Counted from the stretch's first letter, positions 23,844 to 33,063 are shown. The stretch is DNA of 33,283 bases from Bacteroidota bacterium (GCA_026224775.1 JAMFRP010000010.1:1-33283); one strand, 5' to 3'. The notes: a model not told the origin generated them from the sequence alone. A program made the numbers and translations.

Positions 23844-24458
23844 TTACAAAATAGCCAGTTCGTCAGCGCTATTGTGTTGAAGCGGTTTTACAATTTGTTT
23901 TACACTGTTGATGGTTCCGGCTCGCAAAGCACTTTGGTTAACTGTAGTCTGGTTTGAGTATTGCAGGTCGCAGTTATCAAGGTTGCCGCTTAAGTTTGCT
24001 TTAGCACGGTCATTTACGTTGATGCTGGCGCTGTATGAATCAAGGTTCAGGGTTGCAGTTGAAGTGTTGTAAAGGTTTACATCAAGGTTGATCTCTGATA
24101 ATTTACCGAAAGATTTTACTTCGGCGTTATCATAAACGCTGATTGAGCGTAAATCATTAGCGGTAACCCAAACTACCAATTTATCTTTTGTGTATGATGA
24201 TATGCGTAACACGCCGTTCTCATTTTGTACAAGGGCATTTTCTGAATAGTACTTGTTGTAAACTTTAACCTGGTCGCTGGTGCCATCGCTTACAAATACT
24301 TGTACGTTTCCGTGGATTTCGATTTTGTTTATTTTGCTAACGTTGTTTAAAACTACTGCGGCATTGTTATTATTAGTTGTTGTTGCTGCATTACTTAAAT
24401 TTACTGTACCAAGAGCTAAAACTGCGATAGCTGCGATGGTGATTAGTGAGGTTTTCAT
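23844..24458 (-). CDS. GIN/DUF2807-like secreted protein
   Basis: A 204-residue exported protein. Start set at the ATG complementary to 24456-24458, giving the clean signal peptide MKTSLITIAAIAVLALGTVNLSNA; an upstream in-frame ATG would add 17 charged residues before it and is unlikely. The mature region begins with an Asn/Thr-rich stretch and then beta-strand repeats like those of DUF2807 proteins (VSKINKIEIHGNVQVFVSDG, LRSISVYDNAEVKSFG, NLDVNLYNTSTATLNLDSY). It lacks a lipobox Cys, so it should be released to the periplasm or attached otherwise. Tandem pairs of GIN proteins with different anchoring are common in Bacteroidota; separate terminators suggest they are separate transcripts. Biochemical role unknown. 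Confidence 0.8.
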   Translation of the reverse strand: MKTSLITIAAIAVLALGTVNLSNAATTTNNNNAAVVLNNVSKINKIEIHGNVQVFVSDGTSDQVKVYNKYYSENALVQNENGVLRISSYTKDKLVVWVTANDLRSISVYDNAEVKSFGKLSEINLDVNLYNTSTATLNLDSYSASINVNDRAKANLSGNLDNCDLQYSNQTTVNQSALRAGTINSVKQIVKPLQHNSADELAIL

Positions 24459-24617
24459 TTTTTTATGATTTTGATTGTCAATTGTTTGTATTTCATTAAT
24501 TACAACCATAAGACGACCCCGAACCTATTACGTTACAGCAAATTACGGCCTAATAGACGTATGACATTAATATGTCGGTAAACCCCAAAAAAACATCGGT
24601 GAAACGGGTAAGAAAAA

Positions 24618-24722
24618 ATGTGCAGATGTGTGGATATGCAAATGTGCAGATGAAAAATTGATGTGTAAATGCTTGGATATGGAGATTTGTTTACCTCAAT
24701 TTGCGAAGCGTCATCTGCACAT
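24618..24722. repeat. Short tgtgcagatg repeats, direct and inverted
   Basis: aatgtgcagatg occurs at 24618-24629 and 24641-24652, and the inverted form catctgcacat at 24712-24722 overlaps the recQ stop codon. The pair 24642-24652/24712-24722 can form an 11-bp stem, possibly ending recQ transcription on the minus strand. A separate low-complexity repeat type, distinct from families A to C. Confidence 0.45.
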
Positions 24723-26614
24723 CAGAGATAATAAGCCTCACCATCACTCTTCAACTTCCCCGCATCCAACAACAAACGAATCGTCTCCATCCGCTCCTTT
24801 TCTACCCCGCTCTTGATCGAAGTAACCAACCCACCAATATCCAGCGGACCAACACTCAGCAGCTCCACAATCTCATTAGTGATCACATCTCCGATTTCGG
24901 CAGCGTTAACCTGTCGCTTTTCTTCCAGACAAATATCGCAGATGCCACATTTAGGCGCGTTATCCTCATCAAAATACGCCAGCAACATCTGGCTGCGGCA
25001 GCGGCGGTGCAAAGCATAAGCAAAAACAGCTTCAATTTTGCGGCGATAGGTTTCTTTGCGCTGCGCTATTAAATGCTTGTTAATATATAAGGTATTGGCA
25101 TGTTGCCGCGGTTTTAAATAAGTAACCTGCGGATGATCCGTTTGCGGCAGGTAATTCAATATCCCAACCTCCTGCAATTGCTTCAAGGCATCAATCACCT
25201 GCTGCGTACTCATATTGGTGCGACGGGCAATATCAAACTCACGCAGGCGCACATAATTTTCAAATGCCCCCCCATATGAGCGAAGCAATGTTTTTATAAA
25301 TGGGTCCCAACCCTGGTTCTGTATCTGGAAATTGTATAACTGCTCATTAAACACCTCAAACCTGAACCGCGATGGCAAAAACACGCTTTCGTTAAACGCC
25401 AGGTATTCATCCTGCTCCAAAAACTTCAATGCATTCATGGTTTTAACCGGATCGAGGTTATACTTGCTGCAAAATGCCGCTATATCCAAGTCAAAGCTTA
25501 CCCCTTCGCCAGCGTCATAAGCCAGCTGGTAATAATTGGCCAGGCTGTGGTAAACCTTCTTGATCTCATCCACCGTAGGGAAATTAAACTCCAGTTTACG
25601 CAGTTCCTTTTGCCGGTCAGCTTCGGTATATAATAATATAGCGTAGGCTTTATGCTCATCCCGCCCCCCGCGACCTGCCTCCTGGTAATAAGCCTCCAAA
25701 CTCTCTGGCATATCCTTATGGATCACAAAGCGTACATCAGCCTTATCAATCCCCATCCCGAAGGCATTGGTGGCTACAATAATCCGTGTACGGTTTTTCA
25801 CCCAGCTCTCCTGCCGGGCAGATCGCTCAGACATAGGTAAACCTGCATGGTAGTAATCCGCGCGGATGCCGTTATCATTGTAAAACTTCGCTATCTCAAC
25901 CGTTTCTTTCCTGCTGCGTACATATACTATACCCGTGCCTTTTACGCCATTCGGAATATCCAGCAGCTTCTTAAGCTTATTTTCGTCGTGTAGAACCACG
26001 TAGCTGATATTCTTCCGCTCAAAGCTTTTTTGAAAAACACGGGCATTTTTAAATCTTAATTTCTCCTGAATATCAACCCTTACCTCGGCGGTTGCCGTTG
26101 CGGTAAGCGCCAGTACCGGCACATCAGGGTGTAAATCCCGCAGATCGGCAATATGCAAATACGGCGGCCGAAAATCATAACCCCATTGCGATATACAATG
26201 CGCCTCATCAACCGCTATCAAATTCACCTTCATGTACCTGATGCGTTCCTGCACCAATTCCGATAACAAACGTTCAGGCGATAGGTACAAAAACTTCACA
26301 TCGCCATAAACACAATTATCTAAAGCGATATCAATCTCCCGCTTACTCATACCCGACACGATGGAAACCGCGTCAATACCCTTAGCCTTCAAACTCTCCA
26401 CCTGGTCTTTGATCAAAGCGATCAACGGCGATACCACAATACATATCCCCTCTTTAGCCAATGCCGGTATCTGGAAACAGACCGATTTACCCCCTCCCGT
26501 AGGCAGCAGCGCCAAAACATCATGCCCCAGCAAAACAGATTGTATGATCTCCTCCTGCATCGGCCGGAAGGCATCATGTTTCCAATACTGTTTGAGGATT
26601 TGCTGAATGGTCAT
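24722..26614 (-). CDS. recQ: ATP-dependent DNA helicase RecQ
   Basis: A 630-residue 3'-5' DNA helicase acting in recombination repair. Start placed at the ATG giving MTIQQILKQYWKHDAFRPMQEEI, the usual RecQ N-terminus with the Q-motif; an upstream ATG would add 16 hydrophobic residues. Walker A is LLPTGGGKS (about 36-44), DEAH box 136-139 followed by the aromatic-rich loop CISQWGYDFRP, then ATNAFGMGIDKADVRFVIH and the arginine-finger motif QEAGRGGRD. The RecQ-C region has the zinc site (RRCRSQ, CGICDIC) and a winged helix. No HRDC domain follows; the protein ends about 60 residues after the zinc site, as in the short Bacteroidota RecQ subtype. Divergent from the hybrid kinase gene. Confidence 0.95.
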   Translation of the reverse strand: MTIQQILKQYWKHDAFRPMQEEIIQSVLLGHDVLALLPTGGGKSVCFQIPALAKEGICIVVSPLIALIKDQVESLKAKGIDAVSIVSGMSKREIDIALDNCVYGDVKFLYLSPERLLSELVQERIRYMKVNLIAVDEAHCISQWGYDFRPPYLHIADLRDLHPDVPVLALTATATAEVRVDIQEKLRFKNARVFQKSFERKNISYVVLHDENKLKKLLDIPNGVKGTGIVYVRSRKETVEIAKFYNDNGIRADYYHAGLPMSERSARQESWVKNRTRIIVATNAFGMGIDKADVRFVIHKDMPESLEAYYQEAGRGGRDEHKAYAILLYTEADRQKELRKLEFNFPTVDEIKKVYHSLANYYQLAYDAGEGVSFDLDIAAFCSKYNLDPVKTMNALKFLEQDEYLAFNESVFLPSRFRFEVFNEQLYNFQIQNQGWDPFIKTLLRSYGGAFENYVRLREFDIARRTNMSTQQVIDALKQLQEVGILNYLPQTDHPQVTYLKPRQHANTLYINKHLIAQRKETYRRKIEAVFAYALHRRCRSQMLLAYFDEDNAPKCGICDICLEEKRQVNAAEIGDVITNEIVELLSVGPLDIGGLVTSIKSGVEKERMETIRLLLDAGKLKSDGEAYYL

Positions 26615-26922
26615 TTGTACCAAAACTATCAAAATGCTTTTATTAATAATTAGCCTTATCAATAAATGTTTTTAATCCGCTTTACAAAACAGGCCAATAT
26701 TGGGTTATCATCATATTATTAATAAATAGCCGGGCCAAAAGCATTGGATTAGATTACTTTATACCCTGTATTAATAAAATAATGCCAATGTCAGAAACGT
26801 AATATTCCTATTACATTTAGACTGTTATTTATATCTTTGCAATAATTTTTTTGTGAGAGATTTCCGAGGTACAAACAATTTCGGTACTTGAACCCCACTG
26901 ATCTTGTTGTCCCTAACAATTT
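26615..26922. other. Divergent recQ / hybrid kinase spacer, no gene
   Basis: 308 AT-rich bases with no plausible ORF or RNA gene. The stretch tatctttg at 26832-26839 resembles a Bacteroidota -7 box for the plus-strand kinase gene, although no clear -33 TTG is positioned before it. A minor dyad gtaat-attac lies at 26799-26814. Confidence 0.35.
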
Positions 26923-29037
26923 ATGAAAGTAACGTATACACGCCATCTTGCCAGAAAGATCCTTATTGCCCTCCTTACTTTTATCATCATCCTATCAGTA
27001 GTCGCCATTTTTGTTCGTAGCTCTATAACCAGCAAACTTGATGTTATCACCAAACTAACAAACACCGTTAACAGCGATCAATCTCAACCCGAAAAAGCAC
27101 TGGTAATACTGCATAAAGCCGACAATGATTTTCAAGAATCGCTAATTAGTCCCGATACAAGTTTAAAAAACGATTATAAAACCGAATTATCCCTTGCATT
27201 TGGCAAAATTGATACCTTACTAAAAACACAAACAGACACCAATAATTTAAATTTACATCAAAGAGGTAAAATAAGATATTGGTACGGTGAGAAACTGGCG
27301 TTATCAACCAAATTGCTTTTGCTAAGGCATGGTTTTGATTCTTTGTTAACTACTTATTCAGGTTTCAGCGTACCTACTGTTGTAAATACCCACGTACTAA
27401 GCAGTAATTTTAATAAAGGTAAAAAGGAGGTAAAAGTAACTTCAGATACCATTAGAAAGGCCATGCAGAAAAAAAACTTGCTTGTGAGATTAAAAGAAGC
27501 TATCAGTAATAAGCAAGCAAATCCTCAAGGCATTATCGAGATAAATCATTACAGAAACAGCAAGGAAACTAACCTAACTACCCGAAAAATAGTTAAACAA
27601 AAAGTCATCGCCTACAATAAAAAACTACAGCAGCTACAACTACAGAATATTAAGCTGCTTGATGCCCAAAGGCAGCTTATTGTACTTAATACCAGTATTA
27701 TTAATGCTTTAGATGGCATTATTAATGAGCTAAAAGAAATTAATTACAAAATGGCCGATGATTTTAAAAGTACGGCCATAAAATCATACCAGGAAAGCAC
27801 CTCATTATTAAATACGCTGTATTTAGTAGCGCTATTTCTGGTATTGGTATTTGCCGCCTTATTAATTGTATTTATTGTACAACTCGATAATTCAGAACTT
27901 GGACTGCGAAAAGAAATTGAGCGTTCGGTTAGTATGGCAGAGCAAAAAATGGAAATATTGCACCATATGAGCCACGAGATCCGTAACCCGCTCACTGCCA
28001 TAAGTGGTTTCCTGTACATCTTCAGCAAGCAAAACATGTCGCCTAAACAGGTGGATATGCTGGAATCCATAAAGCTGTCGTCAGATATGATGTTACGCAC
28101 ATTAACCGATACGCTGGACGCTGCAAAAATGGAAAGCAGCGAGCTTAAAATTAACAATGAGCCTTTTAACCCCGACTATACTCTAAAAAAGGTGGTGGAA
28201 AGCATGATGTTTAGTGCCATAAGAAAGAAACTGTCACTTGAGTATGTCTTTACGGGCGATAAAGATATGGTGCTGATGGGCGATAGTTTCAGGCTTAAGC
28301 AAATTGTAATAAACTTAGTAAGTAACGCCATAAAATATACCAGCGAAGGTAGCATTACAGTAAAAGCATATGGTAAAGATGATGGTTTGCGTGTAGAGGT
28401 GATAGATACCGGCCACGGTATTAGTCAGGAGCAACAGGCAAACCTGTTTTCAAAATATTATCAAACCAACTCATCAAAAGGGCAACTGGGCACTGGCCTT
28501 GGCTTATTTATTTGCAAACAATTAGTTAAGCTGCAGGGCGGCAGAATAAACGTAAAAAGCAATCCCGGCGCCGGCGCTGTATTTACTTTTTTTATACCTT
28601 ATCCAAAAGCGGCCAGTGGTACTGTTATTAAAAAGGATAAGAATCAAACAACATCATTGGTAAATGGCAAAGGCATACTCGCGGTAGATGATAACCCACT
28701 AAACCTGCTGTTTTTAAAAAGAATAACAGAGAAATGGAACATTATATTTCACCAGGCAGCCAATGGAACTGAAGCACTTGATATCATTTCAAAAAATGAA
28801 ATAAGTGTAATATTAACTGACCTCCAGATGTCCGAGATGGATGGACAAATACTATTAGCCAAGGTGAAGTCCCTGGATGAGTCACCAAACAAAATCCCGG
28901 TAATTGTTATTAGCGGAGCAAATATGATGACAGATAAAGAAAGCATGCTAAAAATGGGTTTCGACGGCAGCATTAGTAAACCTTTTAACGAAAAGGATTT
29001 ATTAAACCAGGTAACCGCCGTATTGAAATTGGGTTGA
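26923..29037 (+). CDS. Hybrid sensor histidine kinase with receiver domain
   Basis: A 704-residue membrane-bound hybrid kinase. TM1 is at about residues 12-32 and TM2 at about 297-320 (LYLVALFLVLVFAALLIVFIV), enclosing a helical, Lys/Gln-rich extracytoplasmic region of some 260 residues with no recognised sensor family. The HisKA box HHMSHEIRNPLTAISGF carries His351. The ATPase domain has the N box NLVSNAIKYTSEG, DTGHGIS and LGTGLGLFICKQLV (G boxes). A receiver domain forms the C-terminus, with the acidic pair AVDDNPLN near residue 588, phospho-acceptor Asp633 in LTDLQMSEMDG, and the Lys of SISKPF. No output domain or downstream regulator is linked, so phosphoryl transfer must go to a distant partner. 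The stop is followed 15 bases later by a family A repeat. Confidence 0.92.
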   Translation: MKVTYTRHLARKILIALLTFIIILSVVAIFVRSSITSKLDVITKLTNTVNSDQSQPEKALVILHKADNDFQESLISPDTSLKNDYKTELSLAFGKIDTLLKTQTDTNNLNLHQRGKIRYWYGEKLALSTKLLLLRHGFDSLLTTYSGFSVPTVVNTHVLSSNFNKGKKEVKVTSDTIRKAMQKKNLLVRLKEAISNKQANPQGIIEINHYRNSKETNLTTRKIVKQKVIAYNKKLQQLQLQNIKLLDAQRQLIVLNTSIINALDGIINELKEINYKMADDFKSTAIKSYQESTSLLNTLYLVALFLVLVFAALLIVFIVQLDNSELGLRKEIERSVSMAEQKMEILHHMSHEIRNPLTAISGFLYIFSKQNMSPKQVDMLESIKLSSDMMLRTLTDTLDAAKMESSELKINNEPFNPDYTLKKVVESMMFSAIRKKLSLEYVFTGDKDMVLMGDSFRLKQIVINLVSNAIKYTSEGSITVKAYGKDDGLRVEVIDTGHGISQEQQANLFSKYYQTNSSKGQLGTGLGLFICKQLVKLQGGRINVKSNPGAGAVFTFFIPYPKAASGTVIKKDKNQTTSLVNGKGILAVDDNPLNLLFLKRITEKWNIIFHQAANGTEALDIISKNEISVILTDLQMSEMDGQILLAKVKSLDESPNKIPVIVISGANMMTDKESMLKMGFDGSISKPFNEKDLLNQVTAVLKLG

Positions 29038-29052
29038 ATAAGTTAACCTATC

Positions 29053-29131
29053 GTCATTGCGAGGTACGAAGCAATCGCACGTAGAAAAGCCGCCTTGCAA
29101 AGTTCGCGATTGCTTCGTTCCTCGCAATGAC
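29053..29131 (+). repeat. Family A palindromic repeat, copy 1
   Basis: 79 bases from gtcattgcgagg to cctcgcaatgac; arms of about 26 bases are complementary except for a T-T mismatch (gaggtacg against cgttcctc). It lies eight bases past the 3' end of the GIY-YIG gene and differs from copy 2 at two positions. Confidence 0.88.
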
Positions 29132-29139
29132 AAGTCGGA

Positions 29140-29439
29140 TCAATCGTACCATCCATCACTTAAATCATTCCATTCTGAATTTGATTGATTAATAAGATCA
29201 ATCTTAGTTTGTCTCGAACCAGCTTTCAATTGTTTTTCGCGAGCTATGGCATCTTGTATCCATTGATACTCTTCATAATATATAAGCTTATTACATTCAT
29301 ATTTCTTTGTAAAGCCTTTATATATTCCTTGCTTATGTTCTAAAGTCCTGTTTTTAATGTCGTTGGTAACGCCAGTGTAAATTACCGTATTACCTTTATT
29401 GGTAAGCATGTAAACGTAGTATTGATGAATTTTAAACAT
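29140..29439 (-). CDS. GIY-YIG nuclease-domain protein
   Basis: A 99-residue single-domain GIY-YIG nuclease. The motif pair reads YVY (residues 8-10) and YTG (21-23), a substitution pattern seen in this small subfamily, followed by Arg31 in NDIKNRTLEHK and the metal-binding Glu68 in AIAREKQLK, so the catalytic set seems intact. The protein ends in WNDLSDGWYD, typical of the stand-alone UvrC/YhbQ-like proteins abundant in Bacteroidota. It is alone on the minus strand between two nearly identical family A palindromes (copies 1 and 2), with the first only eight bases from its stop. The arrangement resembles an unusual repeat-nuclease unit and may be its own mobile element (inference). Confidence 0.87.
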   Translation of the reverse strand: MFKIHQYYVYMLTNKGNTVIYTGVTNDIKNRTLEHKQGIYKGFTKKYECNKLIYYEEYQWIQDAIAREKQLKAGSRQTKIDLINQSNSEWNDLSDGWYD

Positions 29440-29475
29440 TAAGCAATATATAATTTATGGATAAAACAGTCAATT

Positions 29476-29554
29476 GTCATTGCGAGGAACGAAGCAATCG
29501 CACGGAGAAAAGCCGCCTTGCAAAGTTCGCGATTGCTTCGTTCCTCGCAATGAC
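29476..29554 (+). repeat. Family A palindromic repeat, copy 2
   Basis: Same orientation and length as copy 1, lying 36 bases upstream of the GIY-YIG start. Here the arm positions pair as A-T (gaggaacg against cgttcctc), restoring the base pair that is mismatched in copy 1. Confidence 0.88.
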
Positions 29555-29587
29555 AAGATGAAGAGTTTGATGTCACGGATATTTATC

Positions 29588-29665
29588 GTCGTTGCGATAG
29601 TGTGGCAATCGCACGGAGAAAAGCCACCTTACATGGTTCGCGATTGCTTCGTTCCTCGCAATGAC
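29588..29665 (+). repeat. Family A palindromic repeat, copy 3 (diverged)
   Basis: 78 bases, right arm intact (cgattgcttcgttcctcgcaatgac), left arm decayed to gtcgttgcgatagtgtgg. Probably an older copy; with copy 2 it fills the 29440-29782 spacer ahead of the amidohydrolase gene, where I see nothing else except a promoter region. Confidence 0.8.
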
Positions 29666-29782
29666 AATTTATTTTTCTCCGCCCAATCAACTAATTCCAA
29701 CTCCCCCAAACAATTGTGACAATCCCAAAACTATCTATTTACAGCAATAGTTTTAACTTCGCGCAGCAAACATTGTAAAATA

Positions 29783-32700
29783 ATGAAGTTTATCTGCCTC
29801 TCCCTAATTGTTTTGTTAACCGGAACTACCGCTTATGCACAGAAATGGAACGTAGAGACCCCTCCCGGCCCATCAAAAAAAGTAACCCTTACACTTAACG
29901 AGGGCACCTGGATGGATCTGGATGTTAGTCCCGATGGTAAAACAATTGTATTTGATCTGTTAGGCGATATTTATAGTATGCCCATAACAGGTGGCAAAGC
30001 AACTTTGCTGGCTGGCGGCAAGTCATGGGAAATACAACCACGCTTTAGTCCGGATGGTAAACAAATTTCCTATACCAGCGATAAAGAAGGTGGCGACAAT
30101 ATCTGGGTGATGAATGCCGACGGTAGTGATAAACATTCCGTTACCAAAGAAACTTTCAGATTGCTGAACAATGCTGTTTGGACACCCGACGGACAAAACC
30201 TGGTGGCTCGCAAACACTTTACCAATACCCGTTCCTTAGGCGCGGGCGAACTTTGGCTGTACAACAAAGCTGGTGGCGATGGTATCCAGCTAACCAAACG
30301 TAAAAACGATGAACAGGATGCAGGTGAACCCGCCGCGTCGCCGGATGGTAAATATATTTATTGGAGCGAGGATGTTACACCCGGCCCAAACTTTCAATAC
30401 AATAAAGACCCGAATAAAGGCATCTATGCCATAAAAAGATTGAACCGCGAAACAGGTGATATCAATACTGTATCCAGCGGAACAGGTGGCGCATGCCGCC
30501 CGCAAATATCGCCGGATGGTAAACTGATGGCGTTTGTAAAGCGCGTCCGTTTAAAATCGGTAATATTTCTGCATAACCTGGATACCGGCGAAGAATGGCC
30601 TGTATATGATGACCTTTCACACGATCAGCAGGAAACCTGGGCCATATTTGGTGTATACCCTAATTTCGCATGGACCCCGGATAGTAAAAACCTGATCTTT
30701 TATGCCAAAGGCAAGATTTGGAACCTGGACGTCAACGTCTTAAATACCACACCTATCCCCTTCGAGGTCACATCAACCCAAAATATAACCGAGGCGCTGC
30801 ATTACCAGCAAAAGGTTTTTCAGGATGAGTTTACCGTTAAAATGATCCGCGAGCTCACCACTTCGCCCGATGGCAAACAGGTGGCATTTAACGCGGCGGG
30901 ATACATCTATCTAAAAACATTACCTAACGGCGTACCCACCCGTATCACCACTACCAACGATTTCGAGTATTCGCCCGATTTTAGTCCCGATGGCAAATCA
31001 ATCGTATACATAGATTGGAGCGATGAATTAAAAGGTTCGGTTAACATCTACAACATCGCTACCAAAACCGCCACCCGCTTAACAACCGACAAAGGTTTTT
31101 ACTACACGCCAAAAATCTCCAATAAAGGCGATAAAATAATCTTCCGCAAAGGCGAAGGTAACGAGGTTTTAGGCTTTGCCTTCGGCGAGAACCCAGGCAT
31201 TTATGTGATGCCGATAACTGGCGGAGTTCCGCAATTGATCATCAATAACGGCATCAACCCACAGTTTTCTACCGACGACTCCAAAATTTACTATCAAAGC
31301 ACCGATGGTGATAAAAAAACTTTCCGTGTGATGGATATTACCGGCGCTAATCAGCGTACGCTTTATACATCAACCTATGCCACCCAGTTTAACCCGAGCC
31401 CGGATGGTAAATGGATGGCATTTACTGAGCTGTTTAACTGTTACATCACACCAATGGTAAGTACCGGTAACCCGCAGGATCTTTCAGCGGCAAACAAAGC
31501 TATCCCGCTGACTAAACTCACCCGCGATGCAGGCACATACATACAATGGAGCAAGGATAGCCAAAAACTAATGTGGACACTCGGCCCACGTTATTATACC
31601 AAAACCGTTGCCAGCGGCGATACTACAGGGATTGACATTGGCTTGAAACTAAAAACAGATGTACCTGATGGCAAAATAGCCTTCACTAATGCCCGCATTA
31701 TCACCATGAAGGATGATAACGAAGTGATAGAGCAGGGAAATATTATCATCGACCATAATAAAATTGTAGCAATTGGCAAAGCTGCCAATGTACCTGTCCC
31801 GGCTGATGCCAAAGTATTTGACGCGACAGGCAAAACCATTATGCCGGGTATTGTTGATGTGCATGCGCATTTGCACCCCAGTGTTGATGGCATATCCCCA
31901 CAGCAGGACTGGAACTATTATGCCAATCTTTCCTACGGGGTAACCACCGCGCATGACCCATCTACCAATACCGAGATGGTATTCAGCCAGTCCGAAATGT
32001 TGAAGGCTGGCAATATGGTTGGCCCGCGTGTTTACTCCACCGGTACAATTCTTTACGGTGCCGATGGCGATTTTAAAGCGGTAATTAATAGCTTGGATGA
32101 TGCGCGATCAAACCTGCGCCGCCTAAAAGCAGTGGGCGCGTTCTCGGTAAAAAGCTATAACCAACCCCGCCGTGATCAGCGCCAGGAAATTATCGCCGCT
32201 GCGCGGGAACTGCAAATGCAGGTGGTACCCGAGGGTGGTTCAACCTTTTTCACCAATATGAATATGATACTGGATGGCCATACCGGCATAGAGCATAACA
32301 TACCTGTTTGGCCGGTTTATAAAGATGTGATTTCATTCTGGAATGCCAGCAAATCAGGCTATACACCAACACTTATTGTTAGCTACGGCACACAGTTTGG
32401 CGAGAATTTTTGGTACGATCGTACCGAGGTTTGGAAGGATGAGCATTTATTAAACTTTGTTCCTCAATACATTGTTGATGCCCGCTCGCGGCGCAGGATG
32501 ACATCCGAATATGGCGATTACGGCCACATCGATGTATCAAAATATGTTAAACAAATTGCTGATGGTGGCACAAGGGTAAACTTAGGATCACACGGTCAGC
32601 TGCAAGGCCTCGGCGCACATTGGGAGATGTGGATGCTGGCCCAGGGCGGCATGGCACCGATGGATGTTCTGCGCTGCGCGACTATCAACGGCGCATCCTA

Positions 32701-32977
32701 TTTAGGGATGGATAAAGAGATTGGCTCCTTAGAACCCGGTAAACTAGCCGACCTGATTGTGATGGATGACAACCCGCTTGACGACATCCGAAACACCGAT
32801 AAAATTAAATATGTAATGGTTAACGGCCGCCTGTATGATTCCGATTCCATGAATGAAATTGGCAACCGCGAAAAACCACGCCTCCATTTCTGGTGGCAAA
32901 TGGGTCGTGGTGATATGATCAGCCTACCGGTTGATAATACAGAGACCTATTTGTACGGTACGGAGGATGGGGATTAG
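29783..32977 (+). CDS. Secreted PD40 beta-propeller / amidohydrolase fusion protein
   Basis: A 1064-residue exported hydrolase. A signal peptide (MKFICLSLIVLLTGTTAYAQ) precedes a TolB/PD40 beta-propeller region (about residues 35-600) with repeated SPDGK-type turns (DVSPDGKTIVFD, RFSPDGKQISYTSD, SPDGKYIYWSED, SPDGKSIVYIDW). The C-terminal amidohydrolase domain (about 630-1040) has the metal-binding HxH at His694 and His696 (DVHAHLHPS), a candidate carboxylated Lys790 in FSVKSYNQ, HTGIEHNIPVWP and the closing EPGKLADLIVMDDNP. This PD40-amidohydrolase fusion is widespread in Bacteroidota; members are assumed to be peptidase- or imidazolonepropionase-like, but the substrate is not known. Monocistronic, with family A repeats on both sides. 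Confidence 0.92.
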   Translation: MKFICLSLIVLLTGTTAYAQKWNVETPPGPSKKVTLTLNEGTWMDLDVSPDGKTIVFDLLGDIYSMPITGGKATLLAGGKSWEIQPRFSPDGKQISYTSDKEGGDNIWVMNADGSDKHSVTKETFRLLNNAVWTPDGQNLVARKHFTNTRSLGAGELWLYNKAGGDGIQLTKRKNDEQDAGEPAASPDGKYIYWSEDVTPGPNFQYNKDPNKGIYAIKRLNRETGDINTVSSGTGGACRPQISPDGKLMAFVKRVRLKSVIFLHNLDTGEEWPVYDDLSHDQQETWAIFGVYPNFAWTPDSKNLIFYAKGKIWNLDVNVLNTTPIPFEVTSTQNITEALHYQQKVFQDEFTVKMIRELTTSPDGKQVAFNAAGYIYLKTLPNGVPTRITTTNDFEYSPDFSPDGKSIVYIDWSDELKGSVNIYNIATKTATRLTTDKGFYYTPKISNKGDKIIFRKGEGNEVLGFAFGENPGIYVMPITGGVPQLIINNGINPQFSTDDSKIYYQSTDGDKKTFRVMDITGANQRTLYTSTYATQFNPSPDGKWMAFTELFNCYITPMVSTGNPQDLSAANKAIPLTKLTRDAGTYIQWSKDSQKLMWTLGPRYYTKTVASGDTTGIDIGLKLKTDVPDGKIAFTNARIITMKDDNEVIEQGNIIIDHNKIVAIGKAANVPVPADAKVFDATGKTIMPGIVDVHAHLHPSVDGISPQQDWNYYANLSYGVTTAHDPSTNTEMVFSQSEMLKAGNMVGPRVYSTGTILYGADGDFKAVINSLDDARSNLRRLKAVGAFSVKSYNQPRRDQRQEIIAAARELQMQVVPEGGSTFFTNMNMILDGHTGIEHNIPVWPVYKDVISFWNASKSGYTPTLIVSYGTQFGENFWYDRTEVWKDEHLLNFVPQYIVDARSRRRMTSEYGDYGHIDVSKYVKQIADGGTRVNLGSHGQLQGLGAHWEMWMLAQGGMAPMDVLRCATINGASYLGMDKEIGSLEPGKLADLIVMDDNPLDDIRNTDKIKYVMVNGRLYDSDSMNEIGNREKPRLHFWWQMGRGDMISLPVDNTETYLYGTEDGD

Positions 32978-32984
32978 TCCATTT

Positions 32985-33063
32985 GTCATTGCGAGGTACG
33001 AAGCAATCGCACGTAGAAAAACAGTCATGCAAAGTTCGCGATTGCTTCGTACCTCGCAATGAC
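32985..33063 (+). repeat. Family A palindromic repeat, copy 4
   Basis: 79 bases, seven bases past the amidohydrolase stop. Both arms carry the variant ggtacg/cgtacc, a compensatory change relative to copy 2 (T-A instead of A-T), so the hairpin stays paired. The centre differs from copies 1 and 2. Confidence 0.85.

Noticed and set aside
29474..29719. 81-codon ORF ahead of the amidohydrolase gene
   Set aside because: It reads through family A copies 2 and 3 and repeats the same peptide, so it is not a gene.
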